A stretch of 13,547 bases of DNA from Bacillota bacterium. GTDB taxonomy: Bacteria; Bacillota; Clostridia; Peptostreptococcales; Anaerovoracaceae. How positions within the stretch are numbered: the stretch's first letter is position 1; every line of letters starts with the position of its first letter. This document shows positions 7,452-13,547 of the stretch, piece after piece. The translations under genes and the position numbers were made by a program. The stretch lies in NCBI GenBank assembly GCA_029266295.1, contig JAQSXD010000044.1, forward strand, positions 1-13,547. The letters are read 5' to 3'. The notes below the pieces were generated by a model that made no database searches, was not told the origin of the DNA, and saw only the letters and a program-made list of their open reading frames with translations.

Positions 7452-7480
7452 TTGCAGATTAAAATATGCTGGGATATAAT
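7452..7480 (+). promoter_or_regulatory. Promoter for the broken TIM-barrel gene and ROK kinase
   Basis: TTGCAG (7452-7457) and a perfect TATAAT (7475-7480) are separated by exactly 17 bases. The inferred transcript has a leader of about 90 bases before the ATG at 7581. This is the obvious driver of the pseudogene and the kinase gene behind it. Confidence 0.65.
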
Positions 7481-7580
7481 CTAGGAAAATTATGCAAGCT
7501 GGAAAAGGACGGAACGCGATTTCGTCTCGCCGCTTGATTTTCAGAAAAAAACCAGAGAGCTGGAGCGAGGGAGGAAGAAA

Positions 7581-8208
7581 ATGAGTGAAGCCAAAAGACA
7601 GTTTCCCAGAACGAAAGTTGCAGGAATCTCTGTCTCAAGAATGATCATTGGAACCAACTGGGTCCTGGGATGGAGTCATACCAGTCAGGCCGCGGATAAG
7701 CTGATTGCCAGGCTGTATGATACGCCGGAGAAAATCGTGCCGCTACTGGAAACCTATCTGGAATACGGAGTTGATACCTTGATGGGGCCCATCAGCGAGC
7801 AGTCCGTTCTCCAGGCGGCAATCAAGCTGGCGGAGGATAAGACCGGAAAGAGAATCATACTACTCTGATGAAAATGGCTATGATATAGAAACCTATATCC
7901 AGATCTATAACTGCATGGGATTTTTGATGCAGGTCGAAGCGGAAACAGTAGCAAGAATCATACATAGTGCAAAGAAACCGGTGATGACCATCAAGCCCAT
8001 GGCCGCAGGAAGGTGCACCCCGTTTGTGGGTTTAAACTTTACCTGGAATACCATTTGTCAGCAGGATATGGTGACGGTGGGGGCATTCAATGTGGATGAA
8101 GTGCTGGAAGACATCGAGATTTCCTTCGCAGCCCTTGATCGCCGTATGCCTGATATCGGAAAACGATCCAGCCCTGACAACCATCAGGCCGCCTTCGGTA
8201 ATCTCTGA
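7581..8208 (+). pseudogene. Broken gene: TIM-barrel-like protein with frameshift and probable central deletion
   Basis: A ribosome binding site (GGAGGAAG) precedes ATG 7581. Frame 1 runs for 95 residues to a stop at 7866-7868, containing strand-like pieces MIIGTN, VDTLMGP and KRIILL. Related sequence continues in the +1 frame from about 7852 to a stop at 8206-8208, with YIQIYNCMGFLMQVE, KPVMTIKPMAAGR and DMVTVGAF. These six segments look like strands 1, 2, 3, 6, 7 and 8 of an eight-stranded barrel. From memory, intact homologues are conserved proteins of roughly 280 residues whose middle part is absent here. The join lies at about 7850-7860. The two pieces total about 208 codons. A loss of function is likely unless the fragments are expressed separately. 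The function of the intact family is not known to me; its place before a sugar kinase suggests carbohydrate metabolism. Confidence 0.75.
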
Positions 8209-8262
8209 TGCTCCTGATGGTGAACTTCAGCCAAAGCTTTTTAAGAACAGGAGGACAGCAGC

Positions 8263-9213
8263 ATGATCGGAGCAATTGATATTGGCGGAACCAAAACCAT
8301 GACGGCGGTATTGTCTGATACAGGCAGCATCATAGAAAGCAGATATTTTCCGACAGTCAGCAAAGATTGGAGGGAGCATTTTAAAATAACAGTCGATGCC
8401 TTTCAAACGTGCGCAGAGCCATACCGGCAGGAGCTTTCAGGGGTAGGGATCAATGTGCCCGGCATGGCGGACAGCCAGAAGGGAATCCTGATCTATGCAC
8501 CCCACCAAAACTGGAGAGACATACCGGTTGCAGAGTACTTCAGGAATGCGCTTGACATCGGGGAAGTAAGCGTAGAAAATGATGTGAATTCCTGTGCCAT
8601 AGGAGAGATGATTTTCGGCGGAGGAGGCACAGATTTTCTATGGATTACCATAAGCACAGGAAACGGCGGGGCTATCGTTGCAAACGGCAAGCTGATCCTG
8701 GGAGCAAACCACTGCGCGGGGGAGTTTGGTCATCTGAAGGTAGAATTTGAACACCCCAGAAAATGCACCTGTGGCCAGGTGGGGTGTCTGGAGTCTCAAA
8801 GCTCCGGCACCGCAATCCGTGAAATCTTTCAGGAGAAGATGGCAGAAGACAGTGCCTTTCTCGCGCGTGTAAAAGAAACAGAAGCAGAGCTTCCGGATTT
8901 TCAGCGGGATGCCTGGGGTTTGAGTATTCTGGCCGAGCGAGGAAGTGAAACAGCGCAGGAAATATTTTGGACGGCAGGACGATATCTGGGCAGGGCGATT
9001 TCTTATGGGTTAAATCTTACCAATCCCCAGCGGGTTTATCTCGGCGGCGGTGTTGCAAAATCATTGCCATTGCTGCTTCCCGGAATTCGTGAGGAAATAA
9101 AAAGAAATGCGGTACCCGGAGCGGCGGACGTTGAAATCATGGAAACAAAGCTGGGGTATCATGCGGCGCTTCTGGGAGCAGGCGCCTTGGTGCTGCAGGA
9201 TCGTCAGCCATGA
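8263..9213 (+). CDS. ROK family sugar kinase
   Basis: This 316-residue ATP-dependent sugar kinase of the ROK family has about the typical length and no N-terminal helix-turn-helix, so it is an enzyme rather than a ROK repressor. The phosphate-binding loop AIDIGGTKT is at residues 4-12, GINVPGM at 62-68, and the catalytic aspartate Asp107 in VENDVNSCAIGE. The second phosphate motif ISTGNGGAIV is at 130-139, GEFGH at 153-157, and the structural zinc site is His157 with Cys168, Cys170 and Cys175 in the ROK signature CTCGQVGCLE. GYHAALLGAGAL closes the C-terminus. AGGAGG lies before ATG 8263. Glucose, N-acetylmannosamine, fructose and allose are substrates of known members, and none can be chosen here. 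The gene follows the broken TIM-barrel gene by 54 bases and precedes the LacI operon, so it may supply the phosphosugar for that pathway. Confidence 0.9.
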   Translation: MIGAIDIGGTKTMTAVLSDTGSIIESRYFPTVSKDWREHFKITVDAFQTCAEPYRQELSGVGINVPGMADSQKGILIYAPHQNWRDIPVAEYFRNALDIGEVSVENDVNSCAIGEMIFGGGGTDFLWITISTGNGGAIVANGKLILGANHCAGEFGHLKVEFEHPRKCTCGQVGCLESQSSGTAIREIFQEKMAEDSAFLARVKETEAELPDFQRDAWGLSILAERGSETAQEIFWTAGRYLGRAISYGLNLTNPQRVYLGGGVAKSLPLLLPGIREEIKRNAVPGAADVEIMETKLGYHAALLGAGALVLQDRQP

Positions 9214-9244
9214 TACAGTAGAGCCTCCCCAAAAAATTTATCCA

Positions 9245-9272
9245 TTGCAAAAAAAAAGCTATTTGATATAAT
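9245..9272 (+). promoter_or_regulatory. Promoter of the LacI-led operon
   Basis: TTGCAA (9245-9250) and a perfect TATAAT (9267-9272) are 16 bases apart, with an A-tract in the spacer. The predicted transcription start, about seven bases after the -10 box, falls inside the operator at 9277-9292. Confidence 0.7.
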
Positions 9273-9276
9273 GGGG

Positions 9277-9292
9277 TTGTAAACGATTACAA
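9277..9292. promoter_or_regulatory. LacI/cre-type operator
   Basis: TTGTAAACGATTACAA has perfect six-base arms around a centre with the CG step typical of LacI-family operators. Bases 9278-9291 also fit the cre consensus TGWAANCGNTNWCA at every position. Its place over the predicted transcription start fits repression by blocking RNA polymerase. It may serve the regulator encoded 36 bases downstream (autoregulation), CcpA-type catabolite repression, or both. I found no second copy in the window by eye. Confidence 0.72.
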
Positions 9293-9327
9293 TTCCATTA
9301 TTTATTTTTTGAATCGGAGAAATAACT

Positions 9328-10341
9328 ATGAAGATCAAGGATATTGCAAGTCTGACGGGTTTATCGGTGGCAACCATATCCAGAGTCATGAACAATCATC
9401 CCAACGTTTCGCCTGAAACAAGGGAAAAGGTTGAGACCGCCATTGCGGAAACCGGTTATGTGCCCAATTTTCTCGGAAGAAATCTCAGAGTCTCAAAAAC
9501 CCATAAGATCCTGATCATTCTGCCTACGGCGGGAAACCCGTTTTATTCTGAGATCCTGGAAGCGATCCAGGAGCAGGCGAACCACTCAGAGTACACCATT
9601 CTCATCGGAGTCACCAATGAGGACCCGACGCTGGAGAACAAGTACATGGAAATGCTGACCACAAAGCAGGTGGACGGTGCCATCACGTTTTTATCCAAAT
9701 ATGACAAATACGCCCTGACGCAGTGGGCCAGCCAGTATCCGCTGGTTCAGTGCTGTGAGTATACAGAAGGGGCAAAAATTACAAATATCAGTGTGGACAA
9801 TGAGCAGGGTGCATATGATGCGGTATCCTATCTGATCCGTAAGGGTCACACGCGAATCGGAGCCATTCGAGGCCAGCTCTATTTTGCTTCTGAATCAGAC
9901 AGGACAGCAGGCTACAAACGGGCACTGGAGCAGGCGGGGATTAAATATCGGCCAGAGTATTGCCATATTGCTGACTATACGCCGGAAGGCGGCTACCGCG
10001 GTGCCAAAGCGTTAATGGCGCTGGAGGAGCCTCCCACAGCAATCTTTGGTTATGGAGATACCATCTCCATCGGAGTCATAAAAGCGCTTAGTGAAATGGG
10101 AAAGATTAAAATCGGACGAACAGATGGTGTGAGGAATGTTGCTGTCATAGGATTTGACGATATTCAGCTGTCGGGTATGCTGAGCCCCACGCTATCCACG
10201 GTCTACCAGCCAAAGTATGAGCTGGGCAAAAAATCCTTCCGTTTGTTGATGGATCAAATCAACAAGGGCTCCGAGAATAAAGAGTGTTACTCGATCAAAT
10301 TAATGCATAAATTAGTTATTCGAGAATCCAGCGAATTATAA
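9328..10341 (+). CDS. LacI family transcriptional regulator
   Basis: This 337-residue regulator has the standard LacI/GalR architecture. Residues 1-50 form the DNA-binding headpiece, with the helix-turn-helix at about 4-23 (IKDIASLTGLSVATISRVMN), followed by NHPNVSPETREKV and a hinge-helix region near 48-56. From residue 61 on is a periplasmic-binding-protein-like sugar sensor, with KILIILPTAGNPFYSEI at 60-76, the usual GGYRGAKALM..EEPPTAIFGYGD in the middle, and VAVIGFDDIQLSGMLSPTLSTV near the C-terminus. GGAG lies eight bases before the ATG. It probably binds the operator at 9277-9292 and is released or activated by a sugar or sugar phosphate. The stop codon overlaps the ribosome binding site of the next gene, so it is the first gene of the operon. 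The ligand is unknown. Confidence 0.92.
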   Translation: MKIKDIASLTGLSVATISRVMNNHPNVSPETREKVETAIAETGYVPNFLGRNLRVSKTHKILIILPTAGNPFYSEILEAIQEQANHSEYTILIGVTNEDPTLENKYMEMLTTKQVDGAITFLSKYDKYALTQWASQYPLVQCCEYTEGAKITNISVDNEQGAYDAVSYLIRKGHTRIGAIRGQLYFASESDRTAGYKRALEQAGIKYRPEYCHIADYTPEGGYRGAKALMALEEPPTAIFGYGDTISIGVIKALSEMGKIKIGRTDGVRNVAVIGFDDIQLSGMLSPTLSTVYQPKYELGKKSFRLLMDQINKGSENKECYSIKLMHKLVIRESSEL

Positions 10342-10354
10342 AGGAGGAGAATGA

Positions 10355-11488
10355 ATGAGAAAACACCGAGTCGGAGTTATCGGAAGCGGCTTCATTGGAA
10401 GCGCCCATGCCGAAGCGGTCAGAAGGCTTGGAAATTGTGAGGTGGTGGCATTAACTGAGGTTTCTGACCCCAAAGCAAAAGCGGAGGCAATTTGTATTCC
10501 GAACTATTTCGACGACTACCGGGAGATGATTGAAACCATGGATTTGGATATGGTCCACATCTGTACGCCCAATCACACCCACCATGAAATGAGCATTTAT
10601 GCAATGAAAAAGGGTGTAAATGTGATTTGCGAAAAACCCATGTGCAAAAGCCTTGAAGAAGGTCGTGGCATGGTAACGACTGCCAAAGAAACCGGACTGG
10701 TCAACGCAGTGAATTTCCATAACCGCTTTTATCCTGCGACCTATGAAATGAAGCAGAAGATAAAAAGGGGCGAGGCAGGAAGCGTCTGGGCTGTTCATGG
10801 GGAATATCTTCAGGACTGGCTGTTTCATGACACCGACTACAACTGGAGAATTGACCCGAAGTTCTCCGGCACCACCAGGGCGGTCGCTGATATTGGTTCC
10901 CACTGGATTGATCTCGCGGAAACCACCACCGGAATGAAAGTAACCCAAGTATTTGCAGACTTTGCAACCTTCCATACTGTGAGAAAAAAAGCGGCGAACA
11001 CCAATGCGTTCAGTAAGGAAATCTTCCGGGAGTATGAAGACGTTACCATCAATACGGAAGATCTGGCGCATATCCTTCTTCGCTTTGAGGGAGGCGCGAT
11101 CGGAAGCACTGTAATTAGTCAGGTGGCTGCAGGAAGAAAGAATCGGATCACGTTCAATATCACAGGCTCCAAAGAGGGATTGTATTGGACCAACGATGAG
11201 ATTAACGACTTGTGGATCGGTCACCGGGATTCGGCCAACGAACTGTTGACCAAAGATCCGTCGCTCATGTCAAGCGAAACGGCAAGACAGATTGCCTACC
11301 CCGGCGGGCATGCCGAAGGCTTTCCCGATGCGTTCAAGAACAACTTCAGAGCGATCTATGCTTCCATCACCGACAAAAGCGTCCCGATCGAGTACGCTAC
11401 CTTTGCCGACGGTCTTCGAGAAATGATTCTTTGTGAAAAAATCCATGAGAGTGCCATGACGCAAAAGTGGGTTTCCGTAGAGGAATAA
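10355..11488 (+). CDS. Gfo/Idh/MocA family oxidoreductase
   Basis: This 377-residue NAD(P)-dependent dehydrogenase has a Rossmann fold at about residues 4-125 with the nucleotide loop GVIGSGFIGSAHA (7-19), the conserved EKP motif at 93-95 and NRFYPA at 123-128. The C-terminal alpha/beta substrate domain contains VADIGSHWIDLAE (177-189), whose Asp179, His183 and Asp186 correspond to the family's catalytic region. AAGGAGG at 10341-10347 gives ideal spacing to ATG 10355. Members oxidise or reduce sugars, inositols and sugar derivatives at a hydroxyl or keto group, and the substrate is not predictable from the motifs. It is the second gene of the LacI-led operon, 13 bases after the regulator and about 38 bases before the isomerase-phosphatase fusion, which suggests that it makes or uses a keto sugar in the same pathway. 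Confidence 0.9.
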   Translation: MRKHRVGVIGSGFIGSAHAEAVRRLGNCEVVALTEVSDPKAKAEAICIPNYFDDYREMIETMDLDMVHICTPNHTHHEMSIYAMKKGVNVICEKPMCKSLEEGRGMVTTAKETGLVNAVNFHNRFYPATYEMKQKIKRGEAGSVWAVHGEYLQDWLFHDTDYNWRIDPKFSGTTRAVADIGSHWIDLAETTTGMKVTQVFADFATFHTVRKKAANTNAFSKEIFREYEDVTINTEDLAHILLRFEGGAIGSTVISQVAAGRKNRITFNITGSKEGLYWTNDEINDLWIGHRDSANELLTKDPSLMSSETARQIAYPGGHAEGFPDAFKNNFRAIYASITDKSVPIEYATFADGLREMILCEKIHESAMTQKWVSVEE

Positions 11489-11526
11489 CAGCTTCTTTCA
11501 TTGGCAGTAAGCGCAAAGGAGGAACA

Positions 11527-12894
11527 ATGATGAAAGAATACCTTTCAAATTACTCAACAGAAATCGCAGAAAAGTTACTAAAAACCGATTTCGAACTGCT
11601 GGAAAAAATCATCCAGAAGCTGATCGAGACAAAAGGAAAAGGGGGTACGATCTTTACAGCGGGTAATGGAGGAAGTGCAGCTACCGCCTCCCACATGGCA
11701 AATGACTTCACAAAAGGCTGCCGCGTACATAACCGGGAAGGCTTCAAAATCATCTGCCTTGCTGATTCTACTCCCATCGTCACCTGTCTGGCCAACGACT
11801 TTTCCTATGAAGACATCTTTTCTATACCGCTTCGCACCCAAGGGAAGCGCGGGGATGTTCTCGTGGTCTTCAGCGGAAGCGGTAACTCGCCCAATATCGT
11901 AAAAGCGGTGGAAACCGCAAAGGAGATGAACATCTTCACCATAGGCTTTTCCGGCCGGGACGGCGGAAAGCTTGCCGGACTTTGTGATCTCCTGCTCATC
12001 GCACCAACGGACAACATGGAGCAGCTTGAGGATATGCATATGATCTATGAGCATGCCATGTCCTGTGCGATTCAAAACGAGCTGATGGATATGTGGGGTG
12101 TTGAAATCAGACGATATCCGAAGCAGAATGCAAAGATCAAATCAGCCCTGTTCGACTTCGATGGAACACTGAGTCTCATCAGAGAAGGCTGGCAGAATGT
12201 CATGATCCCCTATTTTATTGAAGTGCTGAAGGGTACGCCCAAGGCCGAAGGGGAAGAGAATATCAAGAAAACCGTCCGAACCTTTGTTGATACGCTTACT
12301 GGAAAGCAGACCATCTTTCAGTGCATCCGCTTGGCAGAAGAGGTTGCGGCGAGAGGAGGGCAGCCAAGAGCGGCGCTCGAATATAAGACGGAGTATCTCC
12401 AAAGGCTGAGGGAGCGAATCGAGCATCGGCACGAGGAACTGAAAGCAGGCTGTGACCCGGAGAAATACACGGTCACCGGAGCCAGAACGCTTCTGAAAGC
12501 ACTGCGGGAATGCGGCATTAAAACCTACCTTGCCAGCGGAACCGATGAAGAGGACGTGCTGATGGAGGTAAGACTGCTGCAGCTTGAAAACTACTTTGAT
12601 GGAGGCATCTACGGCGCACTGGATGGTGTGACCGATTGCTCAAAGGAACTGGTGATTCGGAAAATTATTTCTGAGAACCAGTTGAGTCCTGATCAACTGG
12701 TATCCTTCGGAGACGGATATGTGGAGATTGAGCTCGTGAAGAATCTGGGTGGCTATACCTTTGGCGTAGCCAGCGATGAGGTTCGGCAAAAGGGCATCAA
12801 TCAGTGGAAGCGGGAGCGGCTGATTCAGGCTGGTGCTGACGCCATTATCCCCGACTTTGAGGATACTGATAAAATCATGGAGTTGATTAGATAA
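11527..12894 (+). CDS. Fusion of a GmhA-like SIS sugar-phosphate isomerase and a HAD-type phosphatase
   Basis: This 455-residue protein has two catalytic domains. Residues 1-195 form an SIS domain like sedoheptulose-7-phosphate isomerase GmhA: AGNGGSAATASHMANDF at 45-61, CLANDFSYEDIFS at 87-99, and the phosphate-binding SGSGNS at 116-121. His176 matches the GmhA active-site histidine, but the usual catalytic glutamate position is Asp60. Residues 204-455 form a haloacid-dehalogenase-type hydrolase: DFDGT at 210-214 with nucleophile Asp210, a helical cap at about 220-310, SGT at 337-339, Lys373 and GDGYVEIE at 395-402. A capped HAD fold differs from the cap-poor GmhB phosphatase. ATG 11527 or the next codon, ATG 11530, follows AAAGGAGG at 11515-11522; the frame is open to a GTG at 11467 but that overlaps the previous gene. 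It probably isomerises and then dephosphorylates a sugar phosphate; the substrate is unknown. Confidence 0.85.
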   Translation: MMKEYLSNYSTEIAEKLLKTDFELLEKIIQKLIETKGKGGTIFTAGNGGSAATASHMANDFTKGCRVHNREGFKIICLADSTPIVTCLANDFSYEDIFSIPLRTQGKRGDVLVVFSGSGNSPNIVKAVETAKEMNIFTIGFSGRDGGKLAGLCDLLLIAPTDNMEQLEDMHMIYEHAMSCAIQNELMDMWGVEIRRYPKQNAKIKSALFDFDGTLSLIREGWQNVMIPYFIEVLKGTPKAEGEENIKKTVRTFVDTLTGKQTIFQCIRLAEEVAARGGQPRAALEYKTEYLQRLRERIEHRHEELKAGCDPEKYTVTGARTLLKALRECGIKTYLASGTDEEDVLMEVRLLQLENYFDGGIYGALDGVTDCSKELVIRKIISENQLSPDQLVSFGDGYVEIELVKNLGGYTFGVASDEVRQKGINQWKRERLIQAGADAIIPDFEDTDKIMELIR

Positions 12895-12903
12895 GGAGTT
12901 GCC

Positions 12904-13547
12904 ATGCCGTACAAACAATTTGACAGAAACAAGCTGAAACTGCGGCCGCTGGAAGAACGAATCCACGACGTCAAACAGACGATCATCAAGGCGGTTGAAG
13001 GAGAGATCCAGTGGGCGGATGATCCCAAATATGATCTGCTTGCAGAGGCCATCCTCAATGCGAAGCACAAAGGGGCAACGGTGCTCATGATGTACGGAGC
13101 ACATGTAATCCGAACCGGGAATAGCCTGCTCATGATCGAGCTGATGAAACGGGGCCTTGTAACCCACTTTGCCACCAATGGTGCCGGCGCCATTCACGAT
13201 TTTGAAATGGCGATGATCGGAGCAACCTGTGAAAGTGTTGCCAGATACATATCCGAGGGGCAATTTGGACTTTGGAATGAGACGGGGCTGCTGAATGAGG
13301 CAGTAAATAAGGGCGTCAAGGACGGTTTGGGTTTTGGAGAAGCAGTGGGAAGATACATCTGGGAAAATGAATTCCCGAGCCGAGAGCAGAGTGTGCTTGC
13401 CATGGGGTATCATCTGGGCGTTCCCTGCACCGTTCATATCGGGATTGGAAACGATATCACAAACGAACACCCCAATTGTGACGGCGCTGCCATAGGTGAA
13501 GCATCCTACCGGGATTTCCTGATTTACACAGAAAGCGTGACTGGCCT
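12904..13547 (+). CDS. Conserved protein, deoxyhypusine-synthase-like (partial, C-terminus off the window)
   Basis: An open frame starts at ATG 12904 with AAGGAG five bases upstream and runs 214 codons to the window edge without a stop. It starts nine bases after the SIS-HAD stop, so it is cotranscribed. Recognisable stretches are KGATVLMMYGAHVIRTG (56-72), VTHFATNGAGAIHDFEMAMI (86-105), ARYISEGQFGLW (113-124), GYHLGVPCTVHIGIGNDI (168-185) and EHPNCDGAAIGEASYRDFLI (188-207). From memory, this pattern belongs to an uncharacterised family sometimes labelled deoxyhypusine synthase-like, with an alternating strand-glycine layout that suits a Rossmann-like nucleotide-binding fold. It is not a true hypusine enzyme on this evidence, because a bacterial sugar operon offers no such substrate. 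No signal peptide or membrane segment is visible. The gene is surely real; its function is open. Confidence 0.75.
   Translation, partial: MPYKQFDRNKLKLRPLEERIHDVKQTIIKAVEGEIQWADDPKYDLLAEAILNAKHKGATVLMMYGAHVIRTGNSLLMIELMKRGLVTHFATNGAGAIHDFEMAMIGATCESVARYISEGQFGLWNETGLLNEAVNKGVKDGLGFGEAVGRYIWENEFPSREQSVLAMGYHLGVPCTVHIGIGNDITNEHPNCDGAAIGEASYRDFLIYTESVTG

Noticed and set aside
7840..7870. Programmed ribosomal frameshift in the TIM-barrel gene
   Set aside because: No slippery heptamer or downstream pseudoknot is apparent, and the barrel's central segments are missing as well as the frame being shifted, so a deletion explains it better.
8180..8221. ACCATCAGG / CCTGATGGT inverted repeat as a terminator of the broken gene
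   Set aside because: The nine-bp arms are 24 bases apart and no T-run follows; the kinase gene downstream has no other obvious promoter, so a terminator here is unlikely.
10451..11224. 257-residue open frame on the minus strand
   Set aside because: It is antisense to the Gfo/Idh/MocA gene, which has a full set of family motifs; the antisense translation is rich in Cys, His and Phe with no domain pattern.
11467..11526. GTG start extending the SIS-HAD protein by 20 residues
   Set aside because: It would overlap the end of the dehydrogenase gene and lacks a ribosome binding site, while ATG 11527/11530 follows a strong AAAGGAGG.
12130..12894. HAD domain as a GmhB-type heptose bisphosphate phosphatase
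   Set aside because: It has a helical cap insertion between the DFDGT and SGT motifs, as in capped HAD phosphatases, whereas GmhB is a compact HAD enzyme without such a cap.
12640..13470. 276-residue open frame on the minus strand
   Set aside because: It lies opposite the SIS-HAD gene end and the partial deoxyhypusine-synthase-like gene, both of which have clear ribosome binding sites and motif-level conservation. The antisense product shows no recognisable motif.

Overview
The window reads as bacterial chromosome from an anaerobic Bacillota (Clostridia-type) organism. This is inferred from strong AGGAGG-type ribosome binding sites before almost every gene, occasional GTG starts, middling GC content, tightly packed operons, and the protein families present: a YfcC-type carrier, M20 amidases, IclR and LacI regulators, a ROK kinase and an AEC carrier. 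I saw no rRNA, tRNA, CRISPR array, integrase or transposase gene. The species cannot be named from the sequence.

Region A (1-6369, all + strand) looks like an uptake-and-deacylation cluster for N-acylated amino acids or small peptides. In order it holds a YfcC-family membrane carrier, an AbgB/PM20D2-like M20 amidohydrolase, an IclR-family regulator, a second M20 enzyme of the ArgE/DapE type, and a D-aminoacylase-type metal amidohydrolase. A long hairpin with a T-run (6315-6369) closes the cluster. Three leader regions inside it contain hairpins: one between the carrier and the first amidase, one before the IclR gene, and one that folds over the ribosome binding site of the second M20 gene. 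These may set expression gene by gene.

Region B (6393-7325, - strand) is a single AEC-family permease that converges on region A and shares its terminator. Its promoter lies in a 255-base divergent intergenic region (7326-7580). That region also has a well-formed promoter for the + strand and two 8-bp palindromes between the two promoters.

Region C (7581-9213, + strand) starts with a broken gene for a TIM-barrel-like protein. Its N- and C-terminal thirds are recognisable but sit in different frames, and the middle appears to be missing. An intact ROK-family sugar kinase follows.

Region D (9245 to the end, + strand) is a LacI-controlled operon. A promoter with a TATAAT box is overlapped by a 16-base LacI/cre-type operator. 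It is followed by the LacI-family regulator, a Gfo/Idh/MocA dehydrogenase, a fusion of a GmhA-like SIS sugar-phosphate isomerase with a HAD phosphatase, and the start of a conserved protein that resembles a deoxyhypusine-synthase-like family and runs off the window. Gene spacing is 9 to 38 bases throughout. With the ROK kinase just upstream, regions C and D look like the core of an uncharacterised carbohydrate or sugar-phosphate pathway (kinase, dehydrogenase, aldose-ketose isomerase, phosphatase). This is the most interesting part of the window.
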